DNA of 47,614 nt from Actinobacteria bacterium OK074 (GTDB lineage: Bacteria > Actinomycetota > Actinomycetes > Streptomycetales > Streptomycetaceae): contig LJCV01000002.1 of NCBI GenBank assembly GCA_001298575.1, positions 1 through 47,614 on the forward strand, written 5' to 3'. The position numbers and the translations under genes were made by a program. Positions 42,437-47,614 of the stretch are shown one piece after another. The notes below the pieces were generated by a model. That model was not told the DNA's origin. It ran no database searches and worked only from the letters and a program-made list of their open reading frames with translations. Every line of letters begins with the position of its first letter. Within the stretch, counting starts at the first letter, position 1.

Positions 42437-42901
42437 CTACCCGTTGGCGTCAAGCACCGTCCCGTACAACCGCCCCACCCGCAGCCGGACCACAACCCGC
42501 CGCTCGGCGACCAGCCGCTCCAGGAACTCCTGCTCGTTCGCCGCCGCCCAGAACTCCTCCGGGACCACCGTGAGCAACTCCCGCCCCACCGCGTCCCCCG
42601 GCACCGCCGTGACCTCGGAGACCTCGGCCTCGCCCTCCGCCACGGCGAACGACATCACGTCACCGCCCGGCACATGCAGCGCCGCCCGCGGGTCGCGCCG
42701 CAGATGTCTGACCTTGACGCGGTCGGCGGTGGTCGAGAACCGCAGGACCCGGGTCCCGGGGTCCCAGTGGTAGAGCATGGTCGTCAAGTGGGGGTGCCCA
42801 CTGGGCTTGTTGGTGGCGAGCGTGCCGAACCGCTGACCGGCCAGGAGGCCGGAGAGCACGTCGTCGGACAGGACGCTTGCGGCTGCGGGTCGTTGAGTCA
42901 T
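42437..42901 (-). CDS. PPOX-class (F420-type) flavin-barrel oxidoreductase
   Basis: 154 aa. GQRFGTLATNKPSGHPHLTT, MLYHWDPGTRVLRFSTTADR and KVRHLRRDPRAALHV follow the split-barrel pattern of pyridoxamine-oxidase-like, F420-dependent actinobacterial enzymes. The substrate is unknown. It starts MTQRPAAASVLSD. It is convergent with UbiA and divergent from the MDMPI-type gene. Confidence 0.87.
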   Translation of the reverse strand: MTQRPAAASVLSDDVLSGLLAGQRFGTLATNKPSGHPHLTTMLYHWDPGTRVLRFSTTADRVKVRHLRRDPRAALHVPGGDVMSFAVAEGEAEVSEVTAVPGDAVGRELLTVVPEEFWAAANEQEFLERLVAERRVVVRLRVGRLYGTVLDANG

Positions 42902-43012
42902 GGTGGGGTCAACTGCCGTACGTGCGACGGCATTCCACGTCACCGGTACCGAGTGCCCACCGCGTACCGGCCCCGTCGGGCAAGAAATTCGCTTTCCGTC
43001 GCCGAAGCACGG

Positions 43013-43027
43013 TGATACACCTTCGGC
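43013..43027 (+). promoter_or_regulatory. -10-like box of the MDMPI-type gene
   Basis: TGATACA lies about eight bases before GTG 43028, and no Shine-Dalgarno is seen. Confidence 0.3.
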
Positions 43028-43807
43028 GTGGCAATACCCGTGGCGAACACTCCGGACTTCCCCGCCCTGCTGCGCCTGACGGACGAACGGTCGGCCGCGT
43101 TCCGCGCCGCGATCACCGCCGCGCCCAGCCTCGACGCGCGGGTACCGACCTGCCCCGACTGGACGCTGCTGGATCTGGCGCACCACCTGGGCGGGGTCCA
43201 CCGCCGCTGGGCGGCCATCGTCGCCGCGGACTCTTCCGACGTGCCCTCGGTCGGAAAGCCTTCGGACATCGGCGCGGGCGCGCCCCGGGAGCGCGAGGCC
43301 CTGCTGGCCTGGTCGGCCGAGTCGACGGAGCACCTGCTGGGCGCACTGCGCGCGGCCGGGCCGGACCGGGGTTGCTGGACCTGGTGGGGTACGTCGGAGT
43401 CGCCGCAGACCTCCGGCGCCGTCGCCCGGCACCAGCTCCAGGAGGCCGCGGTGCACACCTACGACGCCCAGGCCACCCTGGGTACGCCGCAACCGCTGCC
43501 GGACGAAGCCGCGCTCGACGGCGTCGACGAGTTCCTCTCCACCTGCTGCGCGACGACGGAAGCCTGGCCGCACAAGCCCGCCACCGTCGAATACCACGCC
43601 ACCGAGGGCCGCTCCTGGCGCCTCTCACTCTCCGGCGACGGCGCCCGCACCACCCACCTCCCCACGCCCGACGCCCCGGACGCCTCCGCCCGGGGCACGG
43701 CCAGCGACCTGGTCCTCGCTCTGTACGCCCGTATCCCGCTGGATTCCCTCCAACTCCAAGGCGACCGGCAGCACTTCGACCTGCTCGCGTCCTGGGAACC
43801 GGAGTAG
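43028..43807 (+). CDS. Maleylpyruvate-isomerase-family (mycothiol-dependent type) protein
   Basis: 259 aa. RVPTCPDWTLLDLAHHLGGV followed by HRRWAAIV is the MDMPI_N/DinB-like signature, with metal-ligand histidines at HH and in RHQLQEAAVHTYDAQ. The C-terminal domain, including ASDLVLALYARIPLDSLQL, is the usual second domain. Actinobacterial members use mycothiol or are of unknown substrate. It begins GTG 43028; the TAG stop lies in a repeat array. Confidence 0.87.
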   Translation: MAIPVANTPDFPALLRLTDERSAAFRAAITAAPSLDARVPTCPDWTLLDLAHHLGGVHRRWAAIVAADSSDVPSVGKPSDIGAGAPREREALLAWSAESTEHLLGALRAAGPDRGCWTWWGTSESPQTSGAVARHQLQEAAVHTYDAQATLGTPQPLPDEAALDGVDEFLSTCCATTEAWPHKPATVEYHATEGRSWRLSLSGDGARTTHLPTPDAPDASARGTASDLVLALYARIPLDSLQLQGDRQHFDLLASWEPE

Positions 43808-43873
43808 CCGGATCAGCCGGATCAGCCGGATCAGCCGGAACGATCGACCAGCCGGAACGATCGACCAGCGATC
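43804..43873. repeat. Composite 9-bp and 17-bp repeats at a stop codon
   Basis: GTAGCCGGA plus three TCAGCCGGA units, then two ACGATCGACCAGC-type units. The first unit holds the stop TAG of the MDMPI-type gene. It fills the convergent gap. Confidence 0.75.
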
Positions 43874-43875
43874 GG

Positions 43876-44976
43876 CTACTGCTCCGGACCGCGCATCCGC
43901 TGCCCGACCACCCCTTGATCGGTCTCCCACCAGGGCCGGGTGAGCCCGGGGTTGGGGGCAGCGGACGTGTCCGCGGGGGCAGCAGACTTGGAGCCCGAGT
44001 CGGTGGCCGTGGCCGGGACCGAAGCCGCGGTCGGGACTGAAGCCGCGGTCGGGGCCGAAGCTGTGGACGGGGCCGGAGTCGAGGCGTGCGCCGCAGCCAA
44101 CTCCTCGTCCAACTGCCGGTCCAGTACGGCGGTACGCACCCGCTCCGCCCGCACCCACTCCACGAACACCGCGAGCAGGAACGGCAGCCCCACCAACTCC
44201 GCGATGGCCAGCATCAGTCCGCCGCCGAACTGCTGGTCCCGCTGCGGGCTGGGCCCCCAGTCACGGTCCTGGGCGCCGTACCAACTGCCCGCGACCAGCG
44301 TGCCGGTGGTCATCACGACGAGCCCGGGCACCGCGTCCACCAGCCCGTCCACGAAGACCAGCAGCGCCCGCACCGGATGGCTGCACCACCGCGGCAACAG
44401 CTCCTCCCGGCTGAGCATGGGGAGCACGAACAGGCTGCCGGTGAGCAGGAGTTGGAGATACATCAGCCGGTGCACGCCCTCGTGGCGCAACGCGGTCTCG
44501 AAGTACGGCGTGAAGTAGATGCACAGCTCGGAGGCGAGCACCAGGAACGTGCTGACCAGGGGGTACGTCAGCAGCCGTACGACCCGCCCGCGCATCGCCC
44601 GCCCCAGCCGCTCCCCCGCCGGTCCGGGCAGCGCACGCCGGGCCAGCGTCAACGGGTCCCCGAGCGCGAGCCCCAGCGGGGCGATGAGGTCGAGCACGAT
44701 GTTCTGCACCGCCGCCGGCCAGAACAGCACCCGGTCGTACACCGCGAGGGACGACATCGTCGCGACCACGATCGCCCCGAGCCCGACCACCCCGAACACC
44801 GCCGTACGCCCGGCCGACCACCGCCCGCCCCCGCGTACGACCCGGACGACGCCCCAGCCGTACAGCCCCCCGAACAGCAGCACCAGCGCACAGCCGAACC
44901 AGTCGACCTGCCAGGTGGTGAACAGCCGGGCGGTGGTCAGGGCGGGCAACGCGAGGGTGTCGGCAGCGGGGTTCAC
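43876..44976 (-). CDS. CtaG-like (caa3 oxidase assembly) membrane protein
   Basis: 366 aa from GTG 44976. Seven or so hydrophobic segments are visible, with LFWPAAVQNIVLDLIAPLGL, ELCIYFTPYFETALRHEGVH and RLMYLQLLLTGSLFVLPML matching the caa3_CtaG family of cytochrome oxidase assembly proteins. The C-terminal 100 residues are a charged helix (RTAVLDRQLDEELAAAHAST) and an Ala/Thr/Pro-rich tail. On the minus strand TACGCT lies 8 nt upstream of the GTG without a Shine-Dalgarno. Confidence 0.87.
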   Translation of the reverse strand: MNPAADTLALPALTTARLFTTWQVDWFGCALVLLFGGLYGWGVVRVVRGGGRWSAGRTAVFGVVGLGAIVVATMSSLAVYDRVLFWPAAVQNIVLDLIAPLGLALGDPLTLARRALPGPAGERLGRAMRGRVVRLLTYPLVSTFLVLASELCIYFTPYFETALRHEGVHRLMYLQLLLTGSLFVLPMLSREELLPRWCSHPVRALLVFVDGLVDAVPGLVVMTTGTLVAGSWYGAQDRDWGPSPQRDQQFGGGLMLAIAELVGLPFLLAVFVEWVRAERVRTAVLDRQLDEELAAAHASTPAPSTASAPTAASVPTAASVPATATDSGSKSAAPADTSAAPNPGLTRPWWETDQGVVGQRMRGPEQ

Positions 44977-45106
44977 GATCGACCAGCGTAGACCCGCCCC
45001 GGAACGATCACCCCAAGGGGTGCGGACGCCAAAGTAGTGCGGGGCGCGGGGTGCGAGGTGCGGCCCGTTCGGCGAATCCGGGTCAGGTGGGCCATCCCCG
45101 TCGGGC

Positions 45107-45241
45107 GGCGGCCAAAGCGGCTACGACTTCACCGGCTCCACCACCGACGCCGTCCTCGACGGCACCGATTTCCTGCTGGGCAAGTCCATCAGCGCCGGAA
45201 TCTTCGCCCGCTTCGAGAAGGTGCCCTCGCCCGGCTCCTGA
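45107..45241 (+). pseudogene. C-terminal gene remnant without a start
   Basis: A plus-strand frame with almost perfect third-position GC reads GYDFTGSTTDAVLDGTDFLL then GKSISAGIFARFEKVPSPGS to the TGA at 45239. Upstream in frame there is no ATG, GTG or TTG before the stop at 45035. It looks like the tail of a lost gene. Family not recognised. The surrounding 375-nt gap also contains a GGCGGGGGGACGGGAATC-type repeat (45254-45324). Confidence 0.4.
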
Positions 45242-45253
45242 CCCAACCCACGC

Positions 45254-45324
45254 GAACGGGAAGCGGGCGGGGGGACGGGAATCGGGCGGGGGGACAGGAA
45301 TTGGGACGGGAGGGGACGGGAAGC
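45254..45324. repeat. Degenerate 18-bp tandem repeat, about three copies
   Basis: Units of the GACGGGAATCGGGCGGGG type between the gene remnant and the hydrolase stop. Confidence 0.55.
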
Positions 45325-45351
45325 GCGGCCGGTGGTGACGACAGCCGATGT

Positions 45352-46431
45352 CTACGACGGCAGCGACGCCAGCCACTCCCCCAGAATCCGGTTCACGTCG
45401 CCGGGGCGTTCCTGCTGGATCCAGTGGCCGCAGCCGTCGAGTATGTGCGACGCGGACAGCCCCGGGAGGGTCTTCGGGTACGCCTCGACCGCCTCGGCCA
45501 GCCAGGTCGTGGACGCGTCCAGGGCACCGCCCGCGAACAGCGACGGTTGGGTGACCGGAGCGCCGCGGAACTCCGCCAGGTCGGCCCAGTCGCGGTCCAT
45601 GTTCCGATAACGGTTCAGCGCCCCGGTCAGCCCCGTCCGCTCGAACTCGCCCGCGTAGAAGCCGAGTTCACGCTCACCGAGCCAGGCCGGACGGGGGTAA
45701 TGGCGGTCCTCGACCAGCACGGGGACCTGGGGAACAGGCAGTTGGGGAAACTGTTCGCGCAACGTCCCGCCCGGCCCCACGAAGTGCGGGTCGGGGCCGC
45801 CGGGGCCGGGCATCGTGTCGCCGGACAGGGCGGCGTAGCACCCGGCGAGCCAGCCGCGTACGTCCGGTTCGATCTCGGCCTCGGCTCGGCCGGGTTCCTG
45901 GAAGTAGGAGACGTAGAACTCGCCTTCCACGCCCAGGAGTTGCCCCATGTGGGCGAAGACCTCGCTGGGCCGTGGGCCGCCCGGCGGGGCGTAGGGCACG
46001 CTCAGCAGCCCGACCGCGCGGAACACGTCCGGCCGCAGCAGGGCGGCGGTGGAGGCGATGCCCGAGCCCCAGTCGTGCCCGACGATCACCGCGTCCCGCT
46101 CATCGAGCCCGTGCACGACGGCCACGGCGTCCTCGACCAGGTCGACCAGGCGGTACGCGTCCACCGCGGCGGGCCGCGACGAACGGCCGTACCCGCGCAC
46201 TTCGACGGCCACCGCACGATAGCCGGCCGCGGCGAGCGCGGGCAGCTGGTGCCGCCACGCGTACCAGGACTCCGGGAAGCCGTGCACCAGCAGCACGAGG
46301 GGGCCACGCCCCTGCTCGACCAGGTGGATCCGCCCGGCGGGGGAGGGGACGAGACGGTGGACGGAGGCCGAAACGGCGGTGCCGGCGCCTTGGCCGTCTT
46401 GGTGGTCATGGTCGTCGTACGACTGCGGCAT
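45352..46431 (-). CDS. Epoxide-hydrolase-like alpha/beta hydrolase
   Basis: 359 aa. The oxyanion motif HGFPESWYAWRHQLP, the nucleophile elbow VGHDWGSG (Asp nucleophile, as in epoxide hydrolases and dehalogenases), lid tyrosines in EGEFYVSYFQEPG, and the catalytic His in ILDGCGHWIQQERP are visible. GGAGGAG lies 5 nt before ATG 46431. The N-terminal 22 residues are polar and His/Asp-rich (YDDHDHQDGQ). The substrate is unknown. Confidence 0.9.
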   Translation of the reverse strand: MPQSYDDHDHQDGQGAGTAVSASVHRLVPSPAGRIHLVEQGRGPLVLLVHGFPESWYAWRHQLPALAAAGYRAVAVEVRGYGRSSRPAAVDAYRLVDLVEDAVAVVHGLDERDAVIVGHDWGSGIASTAALLRPDVFRAVGLLSVPYAPPGGPRPSEVFAHMGQLLGVEGEFYVSYFQEPGRAEAEIEPDVRGWLAGCYAALSGDTMPGPGGPDPHFVGPGGTLREQFPQLPVPQVPVLVEDRHYPRPAWLGERELGFYAGEFERTGLTGALNRYRNMDRDWADLAEFRGAPVTQPSLFAGGALDASTTWLAEAVEAYPKTLPGLSASHILDGCGHWIQQERPGDVNRILGEWLASLPS

Positions 46432-46525
46432 GGTCTCCTCCGGGCGGGCCCCTCATACGGAACACGGAAACGGAATACGACAGTGGAACGGGATACGGCA
46501 GTGGGACGGGCAAGTGGCCCCGCTG

Positions 46526-46554
46526 TCGATATCGATATCGATATCGATATCGAT
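46526..46554. repeat. (ATCGAT)n simple repeat
   Basis: Almost five uninterrupted ATCGAT units, an AT-rich, fully self-complementary island in very GC-rich DNA. It lies 95-123 nt upstream of the hydrolase start. Degenerate GGGATACGGCAGTGG-type repeats precede it at 46467-46511. Confidence 0.85.
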
Positions 46555-46647
46555 CGTGCGAGGACGGGCGGCCCGCAGGCCAACCCTGTTGCTGATTCGG
46601 CAAGTTGCCGGTTCGGTACACCAGGCGACCAGACGACCAGACGATCG

Positions 46648-46767
46648 GGCGGTCAGGCGGTCAGGCGGTCAGGCGATCAGGCGATCAGGCGGTCAGGCGG
46701 TCAGGCGGTCAGGCGGTCAGGCGGTCAGGCGGTCAGGCGGTCAGGCGGTCAGGCGGTCAGGCGGTCA
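46648..46767. repeat. 8-bp tandem array, 15 copies
   Basis: GGCGGTCA repeated 15 times without a gap; units 4 and 5 read GGCGATCA. The last three bases of unit 15 are the complement of the stop codon of the neighbouring membrane protein gene. Degenerate units extend a further 25 nt to the left. Confidence 0.9.
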
Positions 46768-47298
46768 GGCGACCTGCGGGACGGTCGCCGTCGCGGGGAC
46801 CGGGAGGCGTGCCGCGCGTATCGCGAGGCCGACGGTACGGACCAGGAGCATCGCCACGGCCATGAAGATCAGCGCGTCGGTGATGGCGGCCGCGGTGACC
46901 TGGTGGGCTATGCACCAGCGGGTGAGCGAGGCGGAGAACCAGTGGGCGGAGCCGTAGGAGAAGGCCGCGCGGGCGCCGATGACGACGATCCACAGCCCCG
47001 CGTACGGCAGCCCGGCCCGGCTGACCGGGCGCCCGGTCTCGGGGCTGCGGTGGACGTCCATCAGCAGGAGCGCGGCCAGTCCGCCGAGCAGCCCGGCGAC
47101 GATGCCGACGAGTTCGAGGGTGAGTCCGGTGCCGTGAGTGACCGGGCGGTCGACGAAGAGCGGGATGATGCCGGCGGACACGGCGAGGGGGCGCAGGATC
47201 CGCATCGGGCCGATCTTGCGCGCCCGCCCCAGGTCGGTGTGCAGCACGGCGGCGAGCACGGCGGCGTTGACGATCATCGCTTGGGCGAGTTGGGACAT
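46765..47298 (-). CDS. Integral membrane protein, possibly CcdC/DUF1453-like
   Basis: 177 aa from ATG 47298 with GGGAG upstream. Four to five hydrophobic segments are visible. ARKIGPMRILRPLAVSAGII is a basic-rich inner segment reminiscent of CcdC-like membrane proteins; the resemblance is weak. Residues near HWFSASLTRWCIAHQVTAAA include His and Cys that could bind a metal. The TGA stop is formed by the 8-bp repeat array, so array changes could alter the C-terminus. Confidence 0.7.
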   Translation of the reverse strand: MSQLAQAMIVNAAVLAAVLHTDLGRARKIGPMRILRPLAVSAGIIPLFVDRPVTHGTGLTLELVGIVAGLLGGLAALLLMDVHRSPETGRPVSRAGLPYAGLWIVVIGARAAFSYGSAHWFSASLTRWCIAHQVTAAAITDALIFMAVAMLLVRTVGLAIRAARLPVPATATVPQVA

Positions 47299-47614
47299 GA
47301 GGGTCTGCTCCCTGGGACGGGTTCCGGTGCGTTGCCGGTGCATCGGCTGCCTCGGCTACGACCCCACGGTCCCGCGCCGAGCCCTCGTCGCGGATCGGAG
47401 CACGGGTGGGTTCGGGGTGGGGAACCGCCCCACGAATCTCCACCCGGAACTGGACCCTCGGGTGGAGGCGCCGGAGCCGGTTGCACCCGTAGCATCGGAG
47501 GCGACAAGCCCCCCGGCCCCAACACACCCCCCCCGCCCCGCCCCTCCCCTCCCCCGCGCCCCCCACCCCCCCCCGCGCCCCACTCCCTGGTACCCGCACC
47601 ACTCAGCCGTCACC
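47299..47614. other. Right-edge non-coding sequence, C-rich end
   Basis: I see no gene in these 316 nt. The last 100 nt are dominated by C runs (up to nine), comparable to the 14-C run at the left edge. Confidence 0.4.

Noticed and set aside
46648..46767. CRISPR array
   Set aside because: Octamer units follow one another without spacers and no cas genes are present.
47450..47505. MerR-type promoter near the right edge (GGACCCTCGGGTGGAG)
   Set aside because: The spacing between possible -35 and -10 boxes does not fit, and no gene follows inside the window.

Overview
The window is very GC-rich (roughly 70% or more). Its genes have strong third-position GC, many GTG starts, 4-nt ATGA/GTGA overlaps, DUF397/XRE-DUF5753 pairs, a mycothiol-dependent-type enzyme, an F420-type PPOX protein and LAL-type LuxR regulators. 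This points to a Streptomyces or close relative. Both window ends are C-homopolymer-rich, which looks like contig edges or difficult sequence.

Left part (1-28868): a contractile injection system (phage-tail-like, eCIS/CIS) locus with an insertion. On the minus strand a structural operon reads sheath (5351-3750), tube (3699-3253), tail-assembly-chaperone-like zinc protein (3253-2711), a 59-aa GpE/DUF6760-like protein (2714-2535), and a very long Pro/Ala/Ser-rich protein with many VQR motifs that runs off the left edge. Divergently, two DUF4157 (HExxH) proteins are encoded (5746-8415). The first carries a C-terminal His-first/Cys-last papain-like domain and is a candidate cargo toxin. At 17163-21560 lie three paralogues with a near-identical N-terminal head and a membrane helix but different C-terminal sugar- or wall-binding tails (ChW-like, then two ricin-B-like). 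A convergent pair, AAA+ ATPase and DUF4255, follows (24498-21620), then a LuxR regulator with a degenerate receiver and a LAL regulator. From memory, the order of head-tail paralogues, ATPase, DUF4255, LuxR and LAL resembles the Streptomyces coelicolor CIS cluster.

Inserted between cargo and surface proteins (about 8457-16940) is an accessory block: a DUF4232 lipoprotein, an XRE plus two DUF397 proteins, a four-gene small-protein operon with a strong terminator, a DUF6087-like gene and a broken HTH gene. It ends in a seven-gene minus-strand unit (48-aa protein, DUF6879, XRE-DUF5753, DapF-like epimerase, D-Ala-D-Ala-ligase-like ATP-grasp enzyme, C39-like cysteine peptidase, stand-alone MurF C-terminal domain). 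Three copies of a spaced direct repeat, GGCAAGTWCSGGCAAG, lie in its non-coding gaps. This cell-wall-enzyme mini-cluster under WhiJ-like regulators is the least familiar part of the window.

Right part (28900-47614): mostly single genes. These are an SRPBCC protein, an APH-family kinase, an SDR/TetR divergent pair with a palindromic operator, an FMN reductase/MarR divergent pair with twin operators, a GNAT enzyme and a cupin pseudogene. A giant (about 1700 aa) protein follows; its N-terminal LQRTAGNAA motif is shared with the CIS cargo. Then come a polyprenyl synthase/UbiA pair, a PPOX protein, an MDMPI-type enzyme, a CtaG-like membrane protein, an epoxide-hydrolase-like enzyme and a small membrane protein. 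Short tandem repeat arrays occur in many gaps, and several of them incorporate the stop codon of the neighbouring gene. All functional assignments come from reading motifs; no database search was run.
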